NCBI RefSeq assembly: GCF_003465825.1
Contig: NZ_QSBV01000029.1
Coordinates: forward strand, 1-14,317
Direction: 5' to 3'
DNA from: Collinsella sp. AF02-46-1
GTDB taxonomy: Bacteria > Actinomycetota > Coriobacteriia > Coriobacteriales > Coriobacteriaceae
DNA length: 14,317 nt
Notes under the pieces: generated by a model
Database searches by the model: none
The model's input: only the letters and a program-made list of their open reading frames with translations
What the model was told of the DNA's origin: nothing
Shown here: one piece after another, positions 6,796-14,130 of the stretch
Layout: the number at the start of each line of letters is the position of its first letter
Position numbering within the stretch: the first letter of the stretch is position 1
Position numbers and translations under genes: made by a program

Positions 6796-9390
6796 TTACT
6801 TGTCGGCGGCTGCCTTCTTGGCAGTCGACTTCTTCGCGGTCGTCTTCTTGGCGGCAGTGGCTTTCTTAGCCGTCGCCTTCTTCGCCGCCGTGGTTTTCTT
6901 CGCCGTGCTCGCCTTGGTCGCAGTCTTGCGGCCGCGGGCGGGCTTCTTCTCCTTGGTCGGGCAGTCCATGTTCACGCAGATGCGCCACGGACCGCGCGCC
7001 GTGTTGACCACCACGATGGGAGCGCCGCACTCGGGGCAAGTCTCGCCCGTCGCCTCGAGCTTGCCGCGCGCCGGCAGCGGATAGCTCACGCCGCAGTCAT
7101 CGTAGTTGGTGCAGCGGATAAAGCGCTTGCCGCTCTTCTCACTCTTGTGCGCGATCAGGTCGCCATGGCGTCCGGCCTCGGCACACACCTTGCACTCGCC
7201 CACCTTAAGGTCGGGCTCGTAGTTAGTGGGGCACGTCGGGTTCACGCAGATCTCGAAAGCTTTCTGGCGGAACGGCTGACACTTAATGCGCGGCGCACCG
7301 CACTCGGGGCACACGGCGGCCTCGCCCTCGAGCGGGCTCACCTTGACGCCGCTCGGCACCGGATAGGTCACGTCGCAGTCGGGCCAGCCCATGCAGCCGA
7401 TGAAGCTGCCGCGGGTCTTGGCGCTCGTCTTCATAACCAGATCCTTGCCGCACTTGGGGCAGGCGCCCACGCGCGCATCGGCCGTGACGGCGTCGCTGAT
7501 AGCGTCGCCCAACTCCTGCGTATGCTTAAGCAGTTCGTCGAGCACGCCGGCCAGCAGCGCACGCGAGTGCGTCACGACATGCTCTTCGGTGTCCTCGCCG
7601 CGCTCGACGCGAGTCATGTCGCCGTCGAGCTCGCTGGTCATATCGGGGCTCGTGATGCGCGGGGCAAACTGCGTCAGCGCGTCGATGATGGCGATGCCCA
7701 GCTGGCTCGGCTCAACGGGATCGTTTTTGAGGTAGCGCACGGCGTACAGGCGCTCGATGATGCTCGCGCGCGTGGACTTGGTGCCCAGGCCGCGCTTTTC
7801 CATCTCCTGCACGAGCTTGCCCTGGCTGTAGCGCGCGGGCGGCTCGGTCTGCTTGGCCTCGAGCTTAATGTCGAACACGTCGACCGTGTCGCCCTGCTCC
7901 AGCGGCGGCATCTGCTCGTCGCGCTTGAGTCCGTACGGGTACGCCTCGCGGAAACCCGGGGTCACGAGCACATCGCCCGAAGCCACGAACGGCTCGCCGT
8001 TCACGTCGAGCTCGAGCTTGGTGTTCTCGATGGTCGCGGGACCCATAAGCGTCGCCAGGAAGCGGCGAGCGATGAGGTCGTAGAGCTTGCGCTGGCCGCC
8101 ATCGAGCGTGGACGGATCGCCTTCGCCCGTGGGGTAGATGGGCGGGTGGTCAGTGGTCTCGACTTTGCCGCGTGTGGGCTTCATGGGGCCGGCGAGTACC
8201 TTTTTGCACACGGGCGCCAGCGCCGGGTTGATCTTTGCCAGGTCGCTCACCACGGCACCCAGATCGAGCGTCGCAGGGTACACGGTGTTGTCGACACGCG
8301 GATAGCTGATGAGGCCCGCCATGTAGAGGGACTCGGCGATGCGCATGGTACGTGCAGGTGAGATGCCCTCGGCCGCGGCGGCAGCCTGCAGCGAGGTCGT
8401 CGCAAACGGCGTGGGCGGCTGCTGCTTGCGGGAGCGCTTGGTCACCGCGGCGACGGTTGCCGTCGTAGCGCCGTCGACGTGGCCGTACGCCGTCTCGGCA
8501 GCATCTTTGTCGGTAAAACGTGTCGTCTTGTGTGCAATCTTAAAGCGGTTATCCTCGGCAGCACCCTGAGCGGCACCCATGCCGCGAATCTGCCAATAGT
8601 CCTCGGGCACAAACGCCATGCGTTCGCGTTCGCGCTCGACCACCAGGGCAAGCGTCGGCGTCTGCACGCGGCCGGCGGAGCGTACGTTGCCAAAGCCGCC
8701 AAACTTGGCGAGCGTCAGGTAGCGCGTGAGCACCGCGCCCCAAATGAGGTCGATGTGCTGGCGGCTCTCGCCGGCGTCGGCCAGATTCTGGTCGAGCGAG
8801 ACAAGATTGTCGAAGGCCTGCGTAATCTCGGCCTTGGTAAATGAAGAATACTGGGCGCGGGCGACCGGCAAGTCCGGCGCGACCTCGCGCACCTTGTTGA
8901 GAGCGTCCGAACCGATCAGCTCACCCTCGCGATCGAAGTCCGTGGCGATAATGACACTGTCGGACTTTTTAGCGAGGTTCTTGAGCGAACGAATGAGTTC
9001 TTTCTCGGCCGGCAGCTTAATGACGGGCGCCCAGGTGAGATAGGGCAGGCTCTCGAGCTTCCAGCCCTTGATGGAGATACCGTCGGCAAGAAACGGCTTG
9101 CGCTTGGTGTCGTAGGGCGGACGAGCCAGACCATCGGGCATGTCGGCCGGCAGCATTTCGCCGTCCTCCGTGACCGAATACCAGCCCAGCTTTTTATCGA
9201 ACAGCACGCTGTCGCAAAAATCGGGCGCCAGGATGTGACCGGCAAGGCCGATGGTCACGCACTCCTCGCCCTTCCACTCAAAACGGTAGATGGCGGTGTT
9301 GTACACCTTGTCCTTTTTGGGTTTGCCCGTGGACAGACGCTCGGCGATCTGACGCGCGGCGTCGTTTTTCTCGGCGATGATGAGCTTCAA
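6796..9390 (-). CDS. topA: DNA topoisomerase I, type IA, archaeal-type, with four zinc ribbons
   Basis: The product has 864 residues. It relaxes negative supercoils by single-strand passage through a 5'-phosphotyrosine intermediate. The TOPRIM domain starts at the N-terminus (E7) and has DFDREGE at 151-157. SAGRVQTPTL (238-247) is a conserved topoisomerase IA block. The catalytic tyrosine is Y363 in SYPRVDNTVYP; family members usually have Thr where Val follows the Arg. HPPIYPT (415-421) and the N-terminal IIAEKND resemble the archaeal TopA subfamily more than the common bacterial one. Four C4 zinc modules follow: C644/647/666/672, C694/697/715/720, C733/736/760/766 and C785/788/805/810. A histone-H1-like Lys/Ala/Thr tail ends the protein. 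The start is TTG at 9390, six bases after AGGAG (9401-9397). It follows hypB by 54 bases and is probably read through from it. The bidirectional terminator at 6733-6772 ends the transcript. Confidence 0.95.
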   Translation of the reverse strand: MKLIIAEKNDAARQIAERLSTGKPKKDKVYNTAIYRFEWKGEECVTIGLAGHILAPDFCDSVLFDKKLGWYSVTEDGEMLPADMPDGLARPPYDTKRKPFLADGISIKGWKLESLPYLTWAPVIKLPAEKELIRSLKNLAKKSDSVIIATDFDREGELIGSDALNKVREVAPDLPVARAQYSSFTKAEITQAFDNLVSLDQNLADAGESRQHIDLIWGAVLTRYLTLAKFGGFGNVRSAGRVQTPTLALVVERERERMAFVPEDYWQIRGMGAAQGAAEDNRFKIAHKTTRFTDKDAAETAYGHVDGATTATVAAVTKRSRKQQPPTPFATTSLQAAAAAEGISPARTMRIAESLYMAGLISYPRVDNTVYPATLDLGAVVSDLAKINPALAPVCKKVLAGPMKPTRGKVETTDHPPIYPTGEGDPSTLDGGQRKLYDLIARRFLATLMGPATIENTKLELDVNGEPFVASGDVLVTPGFREAYPYGLKRDEQMPPLEQGDTVDVFDIKLEAKQTEPPARYSQGKLVQEMEKRGLGTKSTRASIIERLYAVRYLKNDPVEPSQLGIAIIDALTQFAPRITSPDMTSELDGDMTRVERGEDTEEHVVTHSRALLAGVLDELLKHTQELGDAISDAVTADARVGACPKCGKDLVMKTSAKTRGSFIGCMGWPDCDVTYPVPSGVKVSPLEGEAAVCPECGAPRIKCQPFRQKAFEICVNPTCPTNYEPDLKVGECKVCAEAGRHGDLIAHKSEKSGKRFIRCTNYDDCGVSYPLPARGKLEATGETCPECGAPIVVVNTARGPWRICVNMDCPTKEKKPARGRKTATKASTAKKTTAAKKATAKKATAAKKTTAKKSTAKKAAADK
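6799..6921 (-). repeat. Low-complexity tract encoding the AKK-repeat tail of TopA
   Basis: Residues 824-864 of TopA consist almost only of Lys, Ala, Thr and Ser in short units such as KKATAKK and KKTTAKKSTAKK. The DNA is a corresponding imperfect repeat of GCC/AAG/ACC-type codons. Such tails occur on actinobacterial topoisomerases and histone-like proteins and bind DNA nonspecifically. The repeat length may vary between strains by slippage (inference). Confidence 0.75.
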
Positions 9391-9444
9391 AAGAGGCTCC
9401 TATCTCGTATCTCTGCGGCTACGCCCGCCCGTATGGCGGCCGAC

Positions 9445-10128
9445 TTACGCCCTTGCTTGCTCAATCTGCCCGATGAGCCAATCGCACCAGGCATCCATGC
9501 CCTCGCCCTTGCGCGCGCTCACGGCAAACCGCGGCGCCTGCGGATTGAGGTCATCGAGTGTCTTAGTATACCTATCCATGTCAAAATCGAAAGCCGGAGC
9601 CACGTCGACCTTGTTGAGCAGCTGCGCGCCGGCGTGTTGGAAGATGCCCGGGTACTTGATGGGCTTGTCGTCGCCCTCGGGCACCGAGAGAATCATGATG
9701 GACAGGTTCTCGCCCAGGTCAAAGTCGACCGGGCAGACCAGGTTGCCCACGTTTTCGATAAAGATGACGTCGATGTTCTCCAGACCCACAGCCTGGTCGA
9801 AGGCGTCGACGGCCTCCATGATCATGTTGCCCTCGAGGTGGCACAGGCCGCCCGTGTTGATCTGGATGGCGGGCATGCCGGCTTCCTTCATGGTGATGGC
9901 GTCGACATCCGAGGCGATATCGCCCTCGATGACGGCGCAGCGCAGGCCGGCTTTGTCACGCAGGCGCTCGTTTGTGCCCAGAATCGTGGTGGTCTTACCC
10001 GAGCCGGGGCTCGACAGCACGTTGATCACGTAGGTGTTCGTCTGCTCAAATCGCTGACGCAGCTGATCTGCCAGGCGCTCGTTGCGCGACAGAATCGGCG
10101 ATGCAATATCAATCGTTTTCTCGGCCAT
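9445..10128 (-). CDS. hypB: Hydrogenase/urease nickel incorporation GTPase HypB
   Basis: The product has 227 residues. HypB is a cytoplasmic SIMIBI-class GTPase that works with HypA to deliver nickel to NiFe-hydrogenase precursors. Visible features are the P-loop SSPGSGKTT (39-47, K45), EGDIASDVD (68-76), NTGGLCHLEGN with metal ligands C96 and H97, ENVGNLVCP with C132, and the guanine-specificity motif NKVD at 172-175. The N-terminal CxxCGC high-affinity nickel site of E. coli HypB and the His-rich stretch of some homologues are both absent, so this is the short form. The ATG at 10128 is preceded by AAGGAG. It follows hypA by 55 bases and precedes topA by 54. No hydrogenase structural gene or hypC-F lies in the window. 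Confidence 0.96.
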   Translation of the reverse strand: MAEKTIDIASPILSRNERLADQLRQRFEQTNTYVINVLSSPGSGKTTTILGTNERLRDKAGLRCAVIEGDIASDVDAITMKEAGMPAIQINTGGLCHLEGNMIMEAVDAFDQAVGLENIDVIFIENVGNLVCPVDFDLGENLSIMILSVPEGDDKPIKYPGIFQHAGAQLLNKVDVAPAFDFDMDRYTKTLDDLNPQAPRFAVSARKGEGMDAWCDWLIGQIEQARA

Positions 10129-10183
10129 ACTTAGCGCTCCTTACTTTGGCCCCTTTATACCCCATCACCAGATGGCTAGCGGG

Positions 10184-10540
10184 CTAATCGTCGGGGGTTT
10201 CGATTTCGATACTTGCGATATCGAGCTCGCGGCCGTGCAGTAGGCGCACGTTGGCACCACCACACTGGGGACAGCGACAGTGGAAGCGATCGTGGTCGAA
10301 AACCTCACCGCAGTCCAGACACTCGCTTTGTGGATGGACCTCCTCCACGGCAAGCTCGCAGCCTCGCGTGAGCGGGTCCTCGTCGCGAAATGTCTCCCAC
10401 GCAAAGTCGAGCGCCTCGCGCACGACCTCGGTCATATCCCCGATACGAAGCGTTACCAAAACGGCGCGCGAGGCCCCCGCCCCACGCGCCGCGCGAATCA
10501 CTGTATCGAGCATGCCGTTGACAATGCCAACCTCGTGCAT
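10184..10540 (-). CDS. hypA: Hydrogenase maturation nickel metallochaperone HypA
   Basis: The product has 118 residues, a typical HypA length. It begins MHE, whose His2 and Glu3 contribute the nickel site. The zinc domain has two CxxC pairs (C74/C77 and C90/C93), with an additional Cys at 88. The protein binds HypB and hands over nickel during assembly of NiFe enzymes. The ATG lies only six bases after the tatC stop, and its ribosome site (GAGGAG) is inside the last tatC codons, so it is very probably translated from the tat transcript. Confidence 0.96.
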   Translation of the reverse strand: MHEVGIVNGMLDTVIRAARGAGASRAVLVTLRIGDMTEVVREALDFAWETFRDEDPLTRGCELAVEEVHPQSECLDCGEVFDHDRFHCRCPQCGGANVRLLHGRELDIASIEIETPDD

Positions 10541-10546
10541 ACCGAT

Positions 10547-11338
10547 TTACTCCTCGTCGTCCTCGTCGTCCGAGAACAGGTCCAGACGGCTCACGAACAG
10601 GCCTTCCTTGCCCTCGCGCGCGGTAATGACCACGCGGGCGATAGCGAGCGAGATCTCGTAGAGCGAGAGCAGGGCGCCGTACATAAGGCCCAGGGTGACG
10701 GGCGAACCGTCGGGCGTGATCACAGCCGAACCCACGAGCAGGCCTACGTACACGTAGCGCCAGGCGCTGCGGAAGGCCGCGTAGGACACGATGTGGAAAA
10801 CAGACAGGTAGAAGATGATGAGCGGCAGCTCAAACGCCACACCAAAGCCGATCATAAAGAGCAGCTCCATGTTAACGTAGTTCTCCAGATCGGGCAGCGC
10901 CGTAGCAACGGCCGAGGTCTCGCCGATGAGCCACTCAAAGCCTGCCGGGATAATGATGAAGTAGCAGAAGATAGCGCCCAGGAAGAACAGCACCGTCGAG
11001 GCGAGCACCGTGGGCACGACCCATTTGCGCTCGTTGGGACGCAGCGCCGGCAGGAAAAATGCCAGGATCTGCCAGATGATCATGGGCGTGCACATGACCA
11101 CGGCCATCTTGATGGCCAGCGAGAAGCGCAGGCCAAAGCCGCCGAGCGTGGTGGTGATGTAGAACTTACCGTCCGGCACAAAGGAGCGGATGGGGTCTTC
11201 CAGGATGTCGAGCACCACGGGCGTGGCGAAATACAGCACGATGGCTGCGGCAAATACCGACACGACCACGATGGTCAAGCGGCGACGGAGCTCTCCCAGG
11301 TGATCTAAGAGCGGCATTCGCGCAGGTCCGATAGGCAT
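10547..11338 (-). CDS. tatC: Sec-independent protein translocase subunit TatC
   Basis: The product has 263 residues. TatC is the receptor of the twin-arginine translocase in the cytoplasmic membrane and binds the RR signal peptides of folded, often cofactor-bearing exoproteins. Six hydrophobic segments can be seen (about 22-40, 71-98, 107-130, 158-179, 193-208 and 214-238). Conserved motifs are HLGELRRRL (13-21, with Glu16 in the position important for signal recognition), FLPALRPNERK (95-105), GFGVAFELP (164-172, E170) and ITPDGSP (207-213). The C-terminus is unusually acidic (SDDEDDEE). The ATG overlaps the stop of the preceding tat gene as TAATG, and a strong AGGGAGG lies inside that gene's end, indicating coupling. 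hypA follows after six bases. Confidence 0.97.
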   Translation of the reverse strand: MPIGPARMPLLDHLGELRRRLTIVVVSVFAAAIVLYFATPVVLDILEDPIRSFVPDGKFYITTTLGGFGLRFSLAIKMAVVMCTPMIIWQILAFFLPALRPNERKWVVPTVLASTVLFFLGAIFCYFIIIPAGFEWLIGETSAVATALPDLENYVNMELLFMIGFGVAFELPLIIFYLSVFHIVSYAAFRSAWRYVYVGLLVGSAVITPDGSPVTLGLMYGALLSLYEISLAIARVVITAREGKEGLFVSRLDLFSDDEDDEE

Positions 11339-11901
11339 TACTCATCGCCTCCCTTCGGGGCGTCGGCGGCAGCGGTGTCGTCTTCGGCCTCGAGCTCGCG
11401 AGCGAGCTGGTCGACGACGGCTTTGCGCTTGCGGGGACGACGGGCGTAGAGGTCGGCCGTCGTGGGCTCTGCCGGCTCGGGCTCGGGCTCTGCAGCAGGC
11501 TCGGGCTCGACAGCGGCGGCGGGCTCTGCACTCTCGGCCTCCTCAGCAGCACCTTCGCCCTCGGTGGCACCCTCGCTCGCGGCCTTCTCGGCAGCAAGAC
11601 GGGCACGGCGCTCGGCGAAGGTCTCCTTCTTTGCGGGCGCAGCCGTCTCGGTGGCATCCTCGTCCGCATCGGAATCGTCATCGACAGCCGTCTTCTTGGG
11701 CTTGACCGGCGCCGAAGCGGCCTCGCTTACCGGATCGATGATCTCGGATTGAACAACGGCCGTCATCTTTTCCTGCGTCTCGCGGAACTGACGGATGGCA
11801 CGGCCGATTGTGCGGCCCATCTGCGGGAGCTTATCCGGGCCAAACAGCAAAAAGCCGAAGACCACGATGATCGCGAGCTCACCCTCTCCAATACCAAACA
11901 C
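11338..11901 (-). CDS. tatB: Twin-arginine translocase TatA/TatB family protein with long acidic tail
   Basis: The product has 187 residues from a GTG start. It has a short N-terminal membrane helix (MFGIGEGELAIIVVFGFLLF), then FGPDKLPQMGRTIGRAIRQF (20-39), the hinge and amphipathic helix typical of the family. The MFxIG...EL opening and the GP hinge resemble TatB more than TatA, but only one such gene sits here, so it might serve both roles or have a partner elsewhere. From about residue 66 the chain is disordered and low-complexity: Asp/Glu/Ala-rich, an EPEP run near 131-146, and a basic RRPRKRK at 154-160. The GTG at 11901 is preceded by GGAGG five bases upstream. The longer open frame from 11946 has no such site, and the nearby ATG is out of frame. 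It overlaps tatC by one base. Confidence 0.87.
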   Translation of the reverse strand: MFGIGEGELAIIVVFGFLLFGPDKLPQMGRTIGRAIRQFRETQEKMTAVVQSEIIDPVSEAASAPVKPKKTAVDDDSDADEDATETAAPAKKETFAERRARLAAEKAASEGATEGEGAAEEAESAEPAAAVEPEPAAEPEPEPAEPTTADLYARRPRKRKAVVDQLARELEAEDDTAAADAPKGGDE

Positions 11902-11976
11902 ACATACCTCCAAGGCTCGATGTGAGTCGAGCCCGCACCGCGCCATTCGGCCGGAACTCGTCTATTCATTCGGTCA

Positions 11977-11982
11977 AGTATA
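11977..11982 (-). promoter_or_regulatory. Putative -10 element of the tat-hyp-topA transcript
   Basis: TATACT on the minus strand lies 75 bases before the GTG of the Tat gene. A near-identical CTATACTT context precedes the aminotransferase gene (13773-13768). No good -35 is visible, because the spacer and -35 positions fall in the inverted repeat at 11983-12010. Confidence 0.45.
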
Positions 11983-12010
11983 GCGCCCGGACGCCAAAAC
12001 GTTCGGGCGC
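11983..12010 (-). repeat. 11-bp hairpin between the STAS gene and the tat promoter
   Basis: The arms 11983-11993 and 12000-12010 pair over 11 positions with one G-U wobble and a 6-base loop. On the minus strand it follows the STAS gene stop by 44 bases, so it could be a terminator for that gene. However, the bases after it (TATACTTGACC) are not a U-run. It directly abuts the TATACT hexamer, so it may instead be a binding site in the tat promoter. Confidence 0.5.
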
Positions 12011-12054
12011 ATCACAAACATATGCCAAACGGCACGCCCCTTTTGGGACAGGGC

Positions 12055-12369
12055 CTATGCGGCCGTAATCGAAATCTCCTGGTCGACGCCCAGCAGCTGA
12101 ACCACGCGCATCACCGGCGGCTGCACGTTGACGCAGCTAAAACGCTTGCCGTGATCGGCTGCGTGGTGCGCGGCGCCCACAAGCACGCCAATACCCGTCG
12201 AATCGATGTAGCTCACCTGGGCAAAATCGAGCTCAACGGCCTCGGTGGGCTGCTCGAGCGCCAGGTCGATGGCATTGCGCAGGCTATCGGCGTTAGAGAT
12301 ATCGATCTCGCCAGTTACCTTAATGGTGTAGAGCTCTGGCGTGGGGTTGGCGGAAATACCCAAATCCAT
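12055..12369 (-). CDS. STAS-domain anti-sigma factor antagonist
   Basis: The product has 104 residues and consists of a single STAS domain of the SpoIIAA/RsbV type. The phosphorylation-site motif is IDSTGIGVLVG at 55-65, with S57 in the position of the serine that a partner kinase phosphorylates. The N-terminal strands include the VTGEIDISNA motif (18-27) typical of these antagonists. In known systems the unphosphorylated form binds an anti-sigma kinase and frees a sigma factor. No kinase, phosphatase or sigma factor gene lies nearby, so its circuit is unknown; it might act elsewhere in the genome or in a different phosphorelay. The ATG follows AAAGGAG at good spacing. It starts 51 bases after the aminotransferase stop and could share that transcript. 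Confidence 0.87.
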   Translation of the reverse strand: MDLGISANPTPELYTIKVTGEIDISNADSLRNAIDLALEQPTEAVELDFAQVSYIDSTGIGVLVGAAHHAADHGKRFSCVNVQPPVMRVVQLLGVDQEISITAA

Positions 12370-12420
12370 GTATACGCTCCTTTACGTATCGAAAGTGCAG
12401 ATAGTACGGGAAGCTGCGCG

Positions 12421-13725
12421 TTAGGCGCGCTCGGCACGAGCAAGCTCAGCAGCGACAAGCTTGACGGCCAGCACCAGCACATCGAGCGCGGCCTCCAGGT
12501 CCTCGACCGTGGGATAGCTCGGCGCGATGCGGATGTTGGTGTCGCGCGGGTCCTTGCCATAAGGCCAGGTGGCACCAGCCGGCGTGAGTTTGACGCCCAG
12601 GTCGGCACAAAGCGCGGCGGCCTTTTGGGCCGAGCCCTCGGGACCATCGAAGCTCACAAAGTAGCCGCCGCGGGGATGCGTCCAGGTGGCGCAACCCGTG
12701 TCGCCCAGGCCCTCGGTGAGCTTGCGCTCAACGGCCTCAAAGCGCGGGCGCAAAAACTCGGCATGCTTTTTCATGTGCTCCTTGACCGCCTCGATGGTGG
12801 GAAGGAAGCGCACATGGCGCAACTGGTTGAGCTTGTCGGCGCTGATCAGGCCGGCCTTGAGGCGCTTGGAGAACTCCGCAATGACCGCAGGGCTTGCGCC
12901 GATAAAACCGATGCCGGCGCCCGGGAAGGTGATCTTGGACGTCGAGGCAAATGCCACCACGCGATCCTCGGTGCCTGCCGCACGCGCGAGGTCGAAGATA
13001 TTGGCGAGCTCGTCGGTCTCGTCATACAGGTCGTGCACGCAGTAGGCGTTGTCCCAAAAGATGCGGAAATCGGGCGCGGCCGTGGGCATCTCGACCAGGC
13101 GGCGCACGGTGTCCTCGCTAAAGGTAATGCCCGTAGGGTTGGAATACTTGGGCACGCACCAGATGCCCTTGATGGAGTCGTCGGCGGCAACCAGGCGCTC
13201 GACCTCGTTCATGTCGGGGCCGTTGTCAGTCATCGCGACGGGGACGTTCTCGATACCCAGGTCGGCGGTGATGCCAAAGTGGCGGTCGTAGCCGGGAACA
13301 GGGCACAGGAACTTGACCTTCTTGCCGTCGTGCGCGGCCTCGTAAGCCTCCCAGGGCTCGCTGCCGCACGAGCCGCAGCGCCAAAACATGCCGGCGATAT
13401 CGTGCTCGATCAGCAGGCTCGACGAACCCAGTACGAGCGTCTGCTCGGCGGGGCAACCCAGGAACTCCCCCGCCAGCTTGCGTGCCGAGGGAATGCCCTC
13501 AAAGCAACCGTAGTTGGAGCAGTCGACGTTGCCGTCGTGCAGATCGGCATCGGCATTGAGGATATCGAGCATGGGTCGAGAGATGTCCACCTGGGAGGGC
13601 GACGGCTTGCCGCGGGCCATGTCGAGCGCCAGGCCCTTGGCCTTGACCTCGGCGACCTCGGCTTTGAGCGCCTCGATGGCGGCATCGAGTTCGGTGGTTT
13701 CCATCTTCTGGTAGATCGTCTGCAT
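12421..13725 (-). CDS. PLP-dependent aminotransferase, aspartate aminotransferase subgroup Ic type
   Basis: The product has 434 residues, a fold type I aminotransferase. It matches the group described as aspartate aminotransferase Ic / PF12897, originally noted in Corynebacterium and relatives. Visible motifs are ALDMARGKPSPSQ (33-45), NYGCFEGIPSARKL (71-84), CPVPGYDRHF (141-150), VPKYSNPTGITFS (191-203, with N196 for the PLP ring), WDNAYCVHDLY (224-234, D225), STSKITFPGAGIGF (261-274, with K264 forming the Schiff base) and IRIAPSYPT (398-406, with R399 for the substrate carboxylate). It probably transfers amino groups between aspartate or another amino acid and 2-oxoglutarate in the cytoplasm; specificity cannot be read from the sequence. 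The ATG at 13725 follows AAAGG nine bases upstream. A TATACT hexamer lies 42 bases upstream of it. The STAS gene follows. Confidence 0.94.
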   Translation of the reverse strand: MQTIYQKMETTELDAAIEALKAEVAEVKAKGLALDMARGKPSPSQVDISRPMLDILNADADLHDGNVDCSNYGCFEGIPSARKLAGEFLGCPAEQTLVLGSSSLLIEHDIAGMFWRCGSCGSEPWEAYEAAHDGKKVKFLCPVPGYDRHFGITADLGIENVPVAMTDNGPDMNEVERLVAADDSIKGIWCVPKYSNPTGITFSEDTVRRLVEMPTAAPDFRIFWDNAYCVHDLYDETDELANIFDLARAAGTEDRVVAFASTSKITFPGAGIGFIGASPAVIAEFSKRLKAGLISADKLNQLRHVRFLPTIEAVKEHMKKHAEFLRPRFEAVERKLTEGLGDTGCATWTHPRGGYFVSFDGPEGSAQKAAALCADLGVKLTPAGATWPYGKDPRDTNIRIAPSYPTVEDLEAALDVLVLAVKLVAAELARAERA

Positions 13726-13767
13726 GGGGTGCGACCTTTCGCGAAGCGGTACGTTGCAGTTCGTCTA

Positions 13768-13773
13768 AGTATA
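13768..13773 (-). promoter_or_regulatory. Putative -10 element of the aminotransferase gene
   Basis: TATACT on the minus strand lies 42 bases before the ATG at 13725, in a CTATACTT context like that of the tat promoter. A convincing -35 box is not visible 16-18 bases upstream. Confidence 0.45.
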
Positions 13774-13875
13774 GACCGCCATCGTCGCAACGTTATGAAG
13801 CCGTGATAGATTAAGTTCATCGCAATCAATTACGAATCGCCGCGCATGCCGGCGTGGGGCGCCCAAGGAGGCACT

Positions 13876-14130
13876 ATGGAGTACGGATCGTTTCAGGCCG
13901 AGGAATTCGGCGACTTGCAGCGCCTGGTCGACGGACTGTTTTACGACCGCCACGCCATCGACCGCCTGGATCTGATCGTACAGGCCGAAATCTTGGACCT
14001 GGCGCCCGACCTCATGGAAATCGTGAACCTTTTGCCGCCCGGCTACTACGACCGCCAGTCACTTTGCGACCAGCTCAACTCCGCCTTGGCCGCCCACGGC
14101 TGGGGCGCCGTCTACGGAACGGTGGAATAA
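13876..14130 (+). CDS. Hypothetical 84-residue protein
   Basis: The product has 84 residues and I do not recognise it. It is acidic, contains one cysteine, and is probably mostly alpha-helical: a helix-forming N-terminal half (EEFGDLQRLVDGL, RLDLIVQAEILDLAPDLMEIVNLL), then LLPPGYYDRQSL and a last helix ending AAHGWGAVYG. No signal peptide, membrane segment or cysteine cluster is seen. The ATG at 13876 is preceded by AAGGAGG (13865-13871), a strong ribosome site that also rules out the upstream in-frame ATG at 13846. The gene is divergent from the aminotransferase and lies at the end of the window's coding part. Codon usage looks like that of its neighbours, so it is probably native. Confidence 0.78.
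   Translation: MEYGSFQAEEFGDLQRLVDGLFYDRHAIDRLDLIVQAEILDLAPDLMEIVNLLPPGYYDRQSLCDQLNSALAAHGWGAVYGTVE

Noticed and set aside
6790..8361. 523-codon open frame on the plus strand
   Set aside because: It is antisense to topA; the translation is Arg/Leu/Ala/His-rich and without a recognisable domain.
10154..10159. TATAAA on the minus strand between hypA and hypB as a hypB promoter
   Set aside because: No -35 at suitable distance, and the 55-base gap fits co-transcription with hypA.
11902..11946. N-terminal extension of the Tat subunit
   Set aside because: The membrane helix must be at the very N-terminus, and the GTG at 11901 has GGAGG five bases before it.
13753..13775. TTGCAG ... TATAGA as a plus-strand promoter for the 84-residue protein
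   Set aside because: The spacer is only about 10 bases, too short for a sigma-70-type promoter.
12022..13806. 594-codon open frame on the plus strand
   Set aside because: It is antisense to the aminotransferase and STAS genes, both of which have intact family motifs. Long antisense frames are common in GC-rich DNA.
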